This document shows positions 25,303 through 34,311 of a stretch of DNA of 64,000 bases, one piece after another. Under the pieces are notes generated by a model. That model saw only the letters and a list, made by a program, of their open reading frames with translations, ran no database searches and was not told the DNA's origin. The stretch comes from Streptomyces piniterrae (GTDB taxonomy: Bacteria; Actinomycetota; Actinomycetes; Streptomycetales; Streptomycetaceae): contig NZ_SUMB01000006.1 of NCBI RefSeq assembly GCF_005048155.1, forward strand, positions 62,001 to 126,000. The letters are read 5' to 3'. Each line of letters begins with the position of its first letter. The stretch's first letter is position 1. Made by a program: the position numbers and the translations under genes.

Positions 25303-26684
25303 TGACGGTGGCACCCGAGTTCGGGGGCACCTCCCGGCCCGAGGCCGGGGGAGGGGCGAGTCCTGAGAAGATCCTCATGCCCGTCCTGTCGGCCTTCTGG
25401 GACCAGCCCGAATCCTGGACCCTGGAGACGTACCTCAGGCACGAGGGCTACGCGGGCATGCGCAAGGCCCTCGCGATGGCGCCGGACGACGTCATCGCCT
25501 ACGTCAAGGACGCCGGGCTGCGCGGCCGCGGCGGCGCCGGCTTCCCCACCGGCATGAAGTGGCAGTTCATCCCGCAGGGCGACGGCAAACCGCACTATCT
25601 GGTGGTCAACGCCGACGAATCGGAGCCCGGGACCTGCAAGGACATCCCCCTTCTCTTCGCGAACCCGCATTCCCTCATCGAGGGGATCGTGATCGCCTGT
25701 CATGCGATCCGGTCGAATCTCGCCTTCATCTATCTGCGCGGCGAGGTCGTGCCCGTGCTGCGGCGGCTGCACGAGGCGGTACGCGAGGCGTACGCGGCGG
25801 GATACCTCGGCAAGGACATTCTCGGCTCGGGGCTCGACCTGGATGTCGTCGTGCACGCGGGCGCGGGCGCGTACATCTGTGGTGAGGAGACCGCACTCCT
25901 GGACTCCCTGGAGGGCCGTCGCGGACAGCCCCGGCTTCGTCCTCCCTTCCCGGCGGTGGCCGGCCTCTACGCCTGCCCCACTGTCGTGAACAACGTCGAG
26001 TCCATCGCGTCTGTTCCCGCCATCATGAACAAGGGCAAGGACTGGTTCAGGTCGATGGGCAGCGAGAAGTCCCCGGGCTTCACGCTCTACTCGCTCAGCG
26101 GCCATGTCGCCAACCCAGGCCAGTACGAAGCCCCGTTGGGCGTCACCCTGCGCCAGCTGCTCGACATGAGCGGCGGCATGCGGCCAGGACACCGGCTCAA
26201 GTTCTGGACGCCCGGCGGCTCCTCGACGCCGATGTTCACCGACGAACACCTCGACGTCCCCCTCGACTACGAGGGCGTCGGCGCGGCCGGCTCGATGCTC
26301 GGCACCAAGGCGCTGCAGTGCTTCGACGAGACCACCTGTGTCGTGCGGGCCGTCACCCGCTGGACCGAGTTCTACGCGCACGAGTCCTGCGGCAAGTGCA
26401 CGCCCTGCCGCGAAGGCACCTACTGGCTGGTGCAGTTGCTCCGCGACATCGAGGCCGGCAAGGGCCGGATGGACGACCTCGACAAGCTCAACGACATCGC
26501 CGACAACATCAACGGCAAGTCCTTCTGCGCCCTCGGCGACGGCGCCGCCTCGCCGATCTTCTCCTCGCTCAAGTACTTCCGCGAGGAGTACGAGCGGCAC
26601 ATCACCGGCAAGGGCTGCCCCTTCGACCCCGCCAAGTCGACCGTCTGGGCCGACAACGACGCTCACCTGGGGGTGAATGCATGA
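25302..26684 (+). CDS. nuoF: NADH-quinone oxidoreductase subunit F
   Basis: Binds NADH, FMN and cluster N3, and so is the electron entry site. The 460-residue product has the FMN/NADH glycine-rich loop RGRGGAGFPTGMKW near residues 72-85, NADESEPGTCKD, a second glycine region ICGEETALLDSLEG, and the N3 ligands ESCGKCTPCREG near 362-373 with the fourth Cys in SFCALGD. ATG 25302 is preferred over the adjacent GTG 25299 because GGAGG lies at a proper distance and the ATG forms the usual one-base stop/start overlap. Confidence 0.97.
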   Translation: MTVAPEFGGTSRPEAGGGASPEKILMPVLSAFWDQPESWTLETYLRHEGYAGMRKALAMAPDDVIAYVKDAGLRGRGGAGFPTGMKWQFIPQGDGKPHYLVVNADESEPGTCKDIPLLFANPHSLIEGIVIACHAIRSNLAFIYLRGEVVPVLRRLHEAVREAYAAGYLGKDILGSGLDLDVVVHAGAGAYICGEETALLDSLEGRRGQPRLRPPFPAVAGLYACPTVVNNVESIASVPAIMNKGKDWFRSMGSEKSPGFTLYSLSGHVANPGQYEAPLGVTLRQLLDMSGGMRPGHRLKFWTPGGSSTPMFTDEHLDVPLDYEGVGAAGSMLGTKALQCFDETTCVVRAVTRWTEFYAHESCGKCTPCREGTYWLVQLLRDIEAGKGRMDDLDKLNDIADNINGKSFCALGDGAASPIFSSLKYFREEYERHITGKGCPFDPAKSTVWADNDAHLGVNA

Positions 26685-29236
26685 CCGTGCTGCACTCAAA
26701 GAGCGGCTCCGCCGCGGGCAAGTCCCCCTCCGGGGGCGGCGAGGCGGCCGTCCCGCCCGAGGACCTCGTCTCCCTGACGATCGACGGCATCGAGATCTCC
26801 GTCCCCAAGGGGACGCTGGTCATCCGCGCCGCCGAACTCCTCGGCATCGAGATCCCGCGCTTCTGCGACCACCCGCTGCTGGACCCGGCCGGCGCCTGCC
26901 GGCAGTGCATCGTCGAGGTCGAGGGCCAGCGCAAACCCATGGCCTCCTGCACCATCACCTGCACCGACGGGATGGTCGTCAAATCACAGCTCACCTCCCC
27001 GGTGGCCGAGAAGGCCCAGCGCGGGGTGATGGAACTGCTGCTGATCAACCACCCGCTGGACTGCCCGGTCTGCGACAAGGGCGGCGAGTGCCCGCTGCAG
27101 AACCAGGCGATGCAGGTCGGCGACCCGGACACCCGCTTCGAGGGCAGGAAGCGGACCTACGAGAAGCCGGTGCCGATCTCCACGCAGGTGCTGCTGGACC
27201 GCGAGCGCTGTGTGCTGTGCGCGCGCTGCACCCGGTTCAGCAACCAGATCGCGGGCGACCCGATGATCGAGCTGCTGGAGCGCGGCGCCCTGGAGCAGGT
27301 CGGTACCGGCGAGGGCGACCCGTTCACGTCGTACTTCTCCGGGAACACCATCCAGATCTGCCCGGTCGGCGCCCTCACCTCCGCCGCGTACCGCTTCCGC
27401 TCCCGCCCCTTCGACCTGGTCTCGTCGCCGTCGGTGTGCGAACACTGCGCGGGCGGCTGCGCGACCCGTACGGACCACCGGCGCGGCAAGGTCCTGCGGC
27501 GGCTGGCGGCGGACGACCCCGAGGTCAACGAGGAGTGGATCTGCGACAAGGGGCGGTTCGGCTTCCGCTACGCGCAGCAGCGCGACCGGCTGGAGAGCCC
27601 CCTCGTGCGCAACGCCGAGTCCGGTGAGCTGGAGCCGGCGAGCTGGCCCGAGGCGCTGGCGGCCGCGGCCCGGGGCCTGGCCGCCGCCAAGGGGCGCACC
27701 GGCGTGCTGACCGGCGGCCGGCTGACCGTCGAAGACGCCTACGCCTACGCCAAGTTCGCCCGGATCGCGCTGCACACCAACGACATCGACTTCCGGGCCC
27801 GGGTGCACAGCGCCGAGGAGGCCGACTTCCTGGCGGCCAGGGTCGCCGGCCGCGGCCGTGACCTGGACGGCGGGGGTGTCACGTACACCGCGCTGGAGAA
27901 GGCGCCGGCCGTGCTGCTGGCCGGTATCGAGGCGGAGGAGGAAGCGCCCGGCGTCTTCCTGCGGCTCCGCAAGGCGCACCGCAGGAGCGGCCAGCGCACC
28001 TACGGGCTGGCGGCCTACGCCTCGCGCGGGCTGATCAAGGCCGGCGGCACGCTGCTGCCCGCCGCCCCCGGCACCGAGACCGAATGGCTGACCGCGCTCG
28101 CGGACGGCACCGGCCTGGAAGCCGAGGGAGCCGCCGCGGCCGAGGCGCTGCGGGCCGACGGTGCGGTGATCATCGTCGGCGAGCGGCTGGCCGCGGTGCC
28201 CGGCGCGCTGACCGCGGCGGTCCGCGCCGCGTCCGCGACCGGCGCCCACCTGGTGTGGATCCCGCGGCGGGCGGGCGAACGCGGCGCCCTGGAGGCGGGC
28301 GCGCTGCCGGGGCTGCTGCCCGGTGGCCGGCCCGCCACCGACCCCCGGGCCCGCGACGAGGTCGCCGCGGCCTGGGGCGTCGCCGAACTCCCGCACCGGC
28401 ACGGCCGGGACACCGGCCAGATCATCGAGGCCGCGGCGACCGGCGAACTCAGCGCGCTCCTGGTGGCCGGCGTCGAGGTCGCGGACCTGCCGGACCCGGC
28501 CCGCGCGGTGACGGCCCTGGACGAGGTCGGCTTCCTGGTCAGCCTGGAACTGCGGCCCTCGGAAGTCACCGAACGGGCGGATGTGGTCCTCCCGGTGGCG
28601 GCCGTCGTCGAGAAGCCCGGCACCTTCCTCAACTGGGAGGGCCGGGCCCGGCTGTTCGAGGCCACGCTCAAACCGGACCAGCTGACCCGCCGGCATCTGC
28701 TACCGGACTCCCGGGTGCTGCACATGCTCGCCGATGCTCTCGCCCGCGCCGAAGGCGCTCAGAGCCAGAGTCACCTCGCGCTGCCGGACGTCCGCGCGGT
28801 GCGCCGGGAGCTGGACCGGCTCGGCGGCTGGAGCGGCCGCTACGCCGGGGACCCGCTGGAGATCGGCCGCCCGCTGCCCCGCCCCGGCACCGGCGAGGCC
28901 GTACTGGCAGGGCACCGCCTCCTCTTGGACCAGGGGCGGCTGCAGGAGGGCGACGACGCGCTGGCCGGCACCCGGCACGCCGCGGTCGCCCGGCTGTCGC
29001 CGGCCACCGCCCAGGAGACCGGCGTCAAGGACGGCGACCTCCTGGCGGTCAGCGGACCGGCCGGCTCGGTCCGGCTGCCGCTCCAGGTCACGCCGATGCC
29101 CGACCGGGTGGTGTGGCTGCCGCTGAATTCCACCGGCGGTGGCGTCGCCGCCGACACCGGGGCGCGCCCCGGTGACCTGGTGAAGGTCTCCGCCGCGCCC
29201 GGTACCCCGGAGCCGGCCAAGGAGGTGGACGCATGA
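26681..29236 (+). CDS. nuoG: NADH-quinone oxidoreductase subunit G
   Basis: Largest peripheral subunit (851 residues), carrying several clusters. The ferredoxin-like N-terminus has CDHPLLDPAGACRQC with a later Cys (N1b), HPLDCPVCDKGGECPLQ (His/Cys N5), and CVLCARCTRF (N4). The extra motif VCEHCAGGCATRT with a later Cys in WICDKGRF matches the N7 cluster, which only some bacteria have. The rest is a molybdopterin-oxidoreductase-like fold without the cofactor, and is Ala-rich. ATG 26681 overlaps the nuoF stop by 4 bp. Complete. Confidence 0.96.
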   Translation: MTVLHSKSGSAAGKSPSGGGEAAVPPEDLVSLTIDGIEISVPKGTLVIRAAELLGIEIPRFCDHPLLDPAGACRQCIVEVEGQRKPMASCTITCTDGMVVKSQLTSPVAEKAQRGVMELLLINHPLDCPVCDKGGECPLQNQAMQVGDPDTRFEGRKRTYEKPVPISTQVLLDRERCVLCARCTRFSNQIAGDPMIELLERGALEQVGTGEGDPFTSYFSGNTIQICPVGALTSAAYRFRSRPFDLVSSPSVCEHCAGGCATRTDHRRGKVLRRLAADDPEVNEEWICDKGRFGFRYAQQRDRLESPLVRNAESGELEPASWPEALAAAARGLAAAKGRTGVLTGGRLTVEDAYAYAKFARIALHTNDIDFRARVHSAEEADFLAARVAGRGRDLDGGGVTYTALEKAPAVLLAGIEAEEEAPGVFLRLRKAHRRSGQRTYGLAAYASRGLIKAGGTLLPAAPGTETEWLTALADGTGLEAEGAAAAEALRADGAVIIVGERLAAVPGALTAAVRAASATGAHLVWIPRRAGERGALEAGALPGLLPGGRPATDPRARDEVAAAWGVAELPHRHGRDTGQIIEAAATGELSALLVAGVEVADLPDPARAVTALDEVGFLVSLELRPSEVTERADVVLPVAAVVEKPGTFLNWEGRARLFEATLKPDQLTRRHLLPDSRVLHMLADALARAEGAQSQSHLALPDVRAVRRELDRLGGWSGRYAGDPLEIGRPLPRPGTGEAVLAGHRLLLDQGRLQEGDDALAGTRHAAVARLSPATAQETGVKDGDLLAVSGPAGSVRLPLQVTPMPDRVVWLPLNSTGGGVAADTGARPGDLVKVSAAPGTPEPAKEVDA

Positions 29237-30630
29237 TCCGGCAGCTCGATCCCCTCGCCACCGTGGGCACCACGCTGGCCCAGGAAGACCTGTCGATGTT
29301 CGGCCGCGACCCGTGGTGGCTGGTCGTCGTCAAGGCGGTCTTCTGCTTCGCGTTCCTGATGCTGACCGTGCTGTTCTCGATCGTCTGGGAGCGCAAGGTC
29401 GTCGCCTGGATGCAGCTGCGGATCGGCCCCAACCGGCACGGCCCCTGGGGCATGCTCCAGTCCCTCGCCGACGGCATCAAGCTGATGCTCAAGGAGGACC
29501 TGGTCGTCAGGCGGGCCGACAAGGCCGTCTACGTCCTCGCCCCGATCGTCGCGGCCATCCCGGCCTTCATGGCGATCGCGGTGATCCCCTTCGGCCCGGC
29601 GGACAACGAGGTCTCGATCTTCGGTGTCCGTACCCCGATGCAGCTGACGGACCTGCCGATCGGCATCCTCTACATCCTGGCCACGGCCTCCGTCGGCATC
29701 TACGGCATCGTGCTGGCGGGCTGGTCCTCCGGCTCGACGTACCCGCTGCTCGGCGGGCTCCGCTCCTGCGCCCAGATGATCTCCTACGAGATCGCGATGG
29801 GCGCCGCGTTCGCGTCGGTGTTCCTCTATTCCGGATCGATGTCGACCTCGACGATCGTCGAGTCGCAGCAGGACAAGTGGTACATCCTGCTGCTGCCGGT
29901 GTCCTTCCTGATCTACATCGCGACGATGGTGGGCGAGACCAACCGGGCGCCGTTCGACATGCCGGAGTCCGAGGGCGACCTCGTCGGCGGCTTCAACACC
30001 GAGTACTCGTCCATCAAGTTCGCGATGTTCATGCTCGCCGAGTACGTCAACATGGTGACGGTGTCGGCGGTCGCGACCACCCTCTTCCTGGGCGGCTGGC
30101 GGGCCCCGTACCCCATCTCCACCTTCTGGGAAGGCGCGAACCACGGCTGGTGGCCGATGCTCTGGTTCACCATCAAGGTGCAGCTGCTGCTGTTCTTCTT
30201 CATCTGGCTGCGCGGCACGCTCCCCCGGGTGCGCTACGACCAGCTGATGAAGCTGGGCTGGAAGGTCCTCATCCCGGTCTCCCTGGTCTGGCTGATGCTG
30301 GTCGCCACGGTCCGCGCGCTCAAGAACGAGGGCTACGCCTTCCAGCAGATCGTGCTGTACGTCGCCGGGGCCGCCATCGCCCTGCTGCTGATCTCCCTCG
30401 TCGCGGACTTCTTCCGGCGAGGTGAGGAGGAAGCCGAGGAGGGAGCGGACGGCGAGGGGGCCTTCGACCCGATGGCCGGCGGATTCCCGGTACCGCCGCT
30501 GCCGGGGCAGAGCCTGCCACCGGTGCCACGTCGACGCCCGCGCCGTGACGGCGAGTTGATTGTCAGTGGTCGGGTGGACACTGTCAGTGACGGAAATGGA
30601 AACGATGGAAAGGGGGGCGACGGTGCCTGA
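29233..30630 (+). CDS. nuoH: NADH-quinone oxidoreductase subunit H
   Basis: Membrane subunit at the junction with the peripheral arm. It forms the entrance of the quinone channel and the first part of the proton path. The 465-residue product has eight helices and the conserved VVAWMQLRIGPNRHGPWG, EGDLVGGFNTEYSS and the acidic loop NRAPFDMPESE. The last 60 residues are a Pro/Arg/Gly-rich hydrophilic tail beyond the normal end. It starts at ATG 29233, in a 4-bp overlap with nuoG, and its last 8 bp overlap nuoI. Confidence 0.96.
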   Translation: MIRQLDPLATVGTTLAQEDLSMFGRDPWWLVVVKAVFCFAFLMLTVLFSIVWERKVVAWMQLRIGPNRHGPWGMLQSLADGIKLMLKEDLVVRRADKAVYVLAPIVAAIPAFMAIAVIPFGPADNEVSIFGVRTPMQLTDLPIGILYILATASVGIYGIVLAGWSSGSTYPLLGGLRSCAQMISYEIAMGAAFASVFLYSGSMSTSTIVESQQDKWYILLLPVSFLIYIATMVGETNRAPFDMPESEGDLVGGFNTEYSSIKFAMFMLAEYVNMVTVSAVATTLFLGGWRAPYPISTFWEGANHGWWPMLWFTIKVQLLLFFFIWLRGTLPRVRYDQLMKLGWKVLIPVSLVWLMLVATVRALKNEGYAFQQIVLYVAGAAIALLLISLVADFFRRGEEEAEEGADGEGAFDPMAGGFPVPPLPGQSLPPVPRRRPRRDGELIVSGRVDTVSDGNGNDGKGGDGA

Positions 30631-31225
30631 GTTCCAGAACCCCGTGGCCGGCTTCGGCGTGACCTTCCGGGCCATGTTCAAGAAGCGGCTGACCGAGCAG
30701 TACCCGGAGGAGAAGAAGCCGACGGCGCCGCGCTTCCACGGCCGGCACCAGCTCAACCGCCATCCGGACGGCCTGGAGAAGTGCATCGGCTGCGAGTTGT
30801 GCGCCTGGGCCTGCCCGGCGGACGCGATCTATGTCGAGGGCGCCGACAACACCGAGGAGGAGCGTTACTCCCCGGGCGAGCGCTACGGCCGCGTCTACCA
30901 GATCAACTACCTCCGCTGCATTCTGTGCGGTCTATGTGTGGAGGCGTGCCCGACCCGAGCCCTGACCATGACCAACGAGTACGAACTCGCCGACAAGTCC
31001 CGCGAGTCGCTCATCTACACCAAGGAGGAGCTGCTCGTCGGCCTGGAGGACACCATGGTCGACTCGCCGCATGCGATCTACCCCGGCATGACGGAGCGGG
31101 ACTACTACAAAGGCCTGGTGACGGAGGCCGCGCCCGGCACCGTCCGCCAGGTCGCCGTCTCCAAGGGCGAAGAGCCTCCGGCGGAGACCTCGGCCGCGGC
31201 TTCCGACGAGGGGGTGCAGGCATGA
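30623..31225 (+). CDS. nuoI: NADH-quinone oxidoreductase subunit I
   Basis: Ferredoxin-like subunit holding clusters N6a and N6b. The two motifs are CIGCELCAWACPAD (about residues 54-67) and CILCGLCVEACPTR (about 99-112). The 200-residue product ends with a polar tail. GTG 30623 is chosen because AAAGGGGGG lies at about 7 bases. ATG 30596 and other upstream starts within nuoH give an atypical N-terminus. The stop overlaps nuoJ (ATGA). Confidence 0.95.
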   Translation: MPEFQNPVAGFGVTFRAMFKKRLTEQYPEEKKPTAPRFHGRHQLNRHPDGLEKCIGCELCAWACPADAIYVEGADNTEEERYSPGERYGRVYQINYLRCILCGLCVEACPTRALTMTNEYELADKSRESLIYTKEELLVGLEDTMVDSPHAIYPGMTERDYYKGLVTEAAPGTVRQVAVSKGEEPPAETSAAASDEGVQA

Positions 31226-32088
31226 CCGGCCTCGCCGCCTCCGCGACCTCCTCGGGGGAGGCCGTGCAGTTCTGGATCCTGGGCGTCGTCGCCGTCTGCG
31301 GCGCGCTGGGCACGATCATGATGAAGAGGGCGGTGCACAGCGCCCTTTCGCTCGCCGGGACCATGATCGTCCTGGCGGTCTTCTATCTCGCCAACGGTGC
31401 GTACTTCCTCGGTGTCGTCCAGATCGTCGTCTACACCGGCGCGATCATGATGCTGTTCCTGTTCGTCGTCATGCTGGTGGGTGTCACCGCGGCCGACTCC
31501 CTCAAGGAGACGCTCAAAGGCCAGCGTTGGCTCGCCGCGGGCCTGGGCATCGGCTTCGGCATCCTGCTCATCGCCGGCATCGGCAACGCCGCGCTCAAGG
31601 AGTTCAACGGCCTGGGCGAGGCCAACGCCGGCGGCAATGTGCAGAATCTGGCCGCGCTCATCTTCACCAAGTACGTCTTCGCCTTCGAAATCACCGGCGC
31701 CCTGCTGATCACGGCGGTCGTCGGCGCGATGGTGCTCACCCACCGGGAGCGCACGGAGCGCGCCAGGACCCAGCGGGAGCGGTCCGAGGCGCGGATCCGC
31801 GAGGGCAAGCACGTACCGCCGCTGCCCGCCCCGGGTGTCTACGCCCGGCACAACGCCGTGGACATCCCCGGACTGCTGCCCGACGGCACGCCGTCCGAGC
31901 TGACCGTCAACCCGACGCTGCGTCAGCGCGGCCAGATCCGCGATGTCTCCGGTGAGTCGCTCGCCGAGCTGAAGGCGCTGGAGCAGCGCTCCGAGGACTG
32001 GCTGGGGCGGGGCTCCGAGGACGAGTCCAAGCCCTCGTCGTCCGGTGGCCAGGCGCCGAAGGAGCACAAGGAGGGGGCCAAGAAATGA
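31222..32088 (+). CDS. nuoJ: NADH-quinone oxidoreductase subunit J with extended C-terminus
   Basis: Membrane subunit with five helices in the first 180 residues. It includes the broken helix region VYTGAIMMLFLFVVMLVG that is conserved in NuoJ and takes part in coupling. The product has 288 residues, whereas the usual size is 165-200. The last 105 or so residues (from RERTERARTQRER on) form a charged, Lys/Ser-rich cytoplasmic tail. ATG 31222 and the stop both overlap the neighbours by 4 bp. Confidence 0.95.
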   Translation: MTGLAASATSSGEAVQFWILGVVAVCGALGTIMMKRAVHSALSLAGTMIVLAVFYLANGAYFLGVVQIVVYTGAIMMLFLFVVMLVGVTAADSLKETLKGQRWLAAGLGIGFGILLIAGIGNAALKEFNGLGEANAGGNVQNLAALIFTKYVFAFEITGALLITAVVGAMVLTHRERTERARTQRERSEARIREGKHVPPLPAPGVYARHNAVDIPGLLPDGTPSELTVNPTLRQRGQIRDVSGESLAELKALEQRSEDWLGRGSEDESKPSSSGGQAPKEHKEGAKK

Positions 32089-32384
32089 ACCCGGTCTACT
32101 ACCTCTATCTCGCCGCCCTGTTGTTCACCATCGGCGCGGCCGGGGTGCTGATCAGGCGGAACGCCATCGTGGTGTTCATGTGCATCGAGCTGATGCTCAA
32201 CGCCTGCAATCTCGCCTTCGTGGTCTTCTCGCGGATGCACGGGAATCTGGACGGCCAGATCATCGCGTTCTTCACGATGGTCGTCGCCGCGGCCGAGGTC
32301 GTGGTCGGTCTGGCGATCATCGTGTCGATCTTCCGCACCCGTCATACGGCCTCGGTCGACGACGCCAGCCTGATGAAGCTGTAA
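32085..32384 (+). CDS. nuoK: NADH-quinone oxidoreductase subunit K
   Basis: A 99-residue, three-helix membrane subunit homologous to MrpC. It has the two conserved glutamates expected for proton transfer (FMCIELMLNACN and the one in VVAAAEVVVGL). The length is standard. ATG 32085 sits behind GGAGGGGG and overlaps the nuoJ stop. A 13-bp gap leads to nuoL. Confidence 0.97.
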   Translation: MNPVYYLYLAALLFTIGAAGVLIRRNAIVVFMCIELMLNACNLAFVVFSRMHGNLDGQIIAFFTMVVAAAEVVVGLAIIVSIFRTRHTASVDDASLMKL

Positions 32385-32397
32385 GGGGTCGCACAAA

Positions 32398-34308
32398 GTG
32401 GAGAACTTGATCGCGCTGCTTGTCGCGGCACCGCTGGTCGGTGCGGCCCTGCTGTTGTGCGGCGGCAAACGACTGGACCGCACCGGCGCCTGGATCGGCT
32501 CGCTCTTCGCGGTGGCGTCGTTCGCCGTCGCGGCGGTGCTCTTCGCCGACATGCTCGGCAAGTCCGCCGAGGACCGTGCCGTCCACCAGCATCTGTTCAG
32601 CTGGATCCCGGTCGGCGGCTTCCAGGCCGATGTCGGCTTCCAACTCGACCAGCTGTCGATGACCTTCGTCCTGCTGATCACCGGTGTCGGATCCCTGATC
32701 CACATCTACTCCATCGGCTACATGGAGCACGACGAGCGGCGCCGCCGCTTCTTCGGCTACCTCAACCTGTTCCTCGCGGCGATGCTGCTGCTCGTCCTCG
32801 CCGACAACTACCTTCTGCTGTACGTCGGCTGGGAGGGCGTCGGCCTCGCCTCGTACCTGCTCATCGGGTTCTGGCAGCACAAGCCCAGCGCGGCCACCGC
32901 CGCCAAGAAGGCGTTCCTCGTCAACCGCGTCGGTGACGTCGGCCTGTCCATCGCGATCATGCTGATGTTCACCACATTCGGGACCTTCGCCTTCGGGCCG
33001 GTGCTCGCCGCCACCGGCGACACCTCCGAGGGCAAGCTGACGGCCATCGGGCTGATGCTGCTGCTGGCCGCCTGCGGCAAGTCGGCGCAGGTGCCGCTGC
33101 AGTCCTGGCTCGGCGACGCGATGGAGGGCCCGACACCCGTCTCGGCCCTGATCCACGCCGCCACGATGGTCACCGCCGGCGTGTATCTGATCACCCGCTC
33201 CGGGGCGATCTTCAACGCGGCGCCGGACGCCCAGACCGCCGTCGTCGCGGTCGGTGCGGTCACGCTCCTCTTCGGTGCGATCGTCGGTTGCGCCAAGGAC
33301 GACATCAAGAAGGCGCTGGCCGGCTCGACGATGTCGCAGATCGGCTACATGATCCTCGCCGCCGGCCTCGGCCCGATCGGCTACGCCTTCGCGATCATGC
33401 ACCTGGTCACCCACGGCTTCTTCAAGGCCGGCCTGTTCCTCGGCGCCGGCTCCGTGATGCACGGCATGAACGACGAGGTGGACATGCGCCACTACGGCGG
33501 CCTGCGGAAATACATGCCGGTCACCTTCGTCACCTTCGGCCTCGGCTATCTCGCGATCATCGGCTTCCCCGGCCTGTCCGGCTTCTTCTCCAAGGACAAG
33601 ATCATCGAGGCGGCGTTCGCCAAGGGCGGCACCGAGGGCTGGATCCTCGGCGGCGCCGCCCTGCTGGGCGCCGCGATCACCGCGTTCTACATGACGCGGG
33701 TGATGCTGATGACGTTCTTCGGCGAGAAGCGCTGGGCTGAGACACCGGGCGCTGCCGCGCCGGGGCAGCAAGTCCAGCATCCACACGAGTCGCCGAAGGT
33801 CATGACGATCCCCATGATCGTGCTGGCCGTCGGATCGGTCTTCGCGGGCGCCCTGTTCAGCGTCAACGAAGCCTTTGTGACATGGCTGGAGCCGGTCACC
33901 TCGTTCGCGCACGGCCACTCCCCGCTCAGTGCCACCGCGATCACCGCCTCGACGATCGTGGTGCTCCTCATCGGTGTCGGCCTCGCCTGGCAGATGTACG
34001 GCCGCAAGCCCGTCCCGGCCGTCGCGCCGCGCGGCTCGCTGCTGACCCGGGCGGCCCGCCGCGATCTGCTCCAGGACGACTTCAACCACATCGTCCTGGT
34101 GCGCGGCGGCGAGCACCTCACCCGCACGCTGGTCTACCTCGACCACTCCGTGGTTGACGGCGCGGTCAACGGCACGGCGGCCTCGATGGGCGGACTCTCC
34201 GGCCGGCTGCGCCAGTTGCAGAGCGGCTTCGTCCGCTCGTACGCGGTCCAAATGCTGGGCGGAGCCGCCGTCCTCGTCGCCGCGACCCTGCTGATGAGGG
34301 GTGTCTGA
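32398..34308 (+). CDS. nuoL: NADH-quinone oxidoreductase subunit L
   Basis: Distal antiporter-like proton-pumping subunit, 636 residues, with about 16 helices and the long lateral helix at the C-terminus. Conserved pump residues are seen in YVGWEGVGLASYLLIGFW (the glutamate), the lysines of KSAQVPLQSWLGDAMEGPTP, and HAATMVTAGVYL. GTG 32398 follows AAGGGG. The stop is 3 bp before the nuoM start. Confidence 0.96.
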   Translation: MENLIALLVAAPLVGAALLLCGGKRLDRTGAWIGSLFAVASFAVAAVLFADMLGKSAEDRAVHQHLFSWIPVGGFQADVGFQLDQLSMTFVLLITGVGSLIHIYSIGYMEHDERRRRFFGYLNLFLAAMLLLVLADNYLLLYVGWEGVGLASYLLIGFWQHKPSAATAAKKAFLVNRVGDVGLSIAIMLMFTTFGTFAFGPVLAATGDTSEGKLTAIGLMLLLAACGKSAQVPLQSWLGDAMEGPTPVSALIHAATMVTAGVYLITRSGAIFNAAPDAQTAVVAVGAVTLLFGAIVGCAKDDIKKALAGSTMSQIGYMILAAGLGPIGYAFAIMHLVTHGFFKAGLFLGAGSVMHGMNDEVDMRHYGGLRKYMPVTFVTFGLGYLAIIGFPGLSGFFSKDKIIEAAFAKGGTEGWILGGAALLGAAITAFYMTRVMLMTFFGEKRWAETPGAAAPGQQVQHPHESPKVMTIPMIVLAVGSVFAGALFSVNEAFVTWLEPVTSFAHGHSPLSATAITASTIVVLLIGVGLAWQMYGRKPVPAVAPRGSLLTRAARRDLLQDDFNHIVLVRGGEHLTRTLVYLDHSVVDGAVNGTAASMGGLSGRLRQLQSGFVRSYAVQMLGGAAVLVAATLLMRGV

Positions 34309-34311
34309 ACC

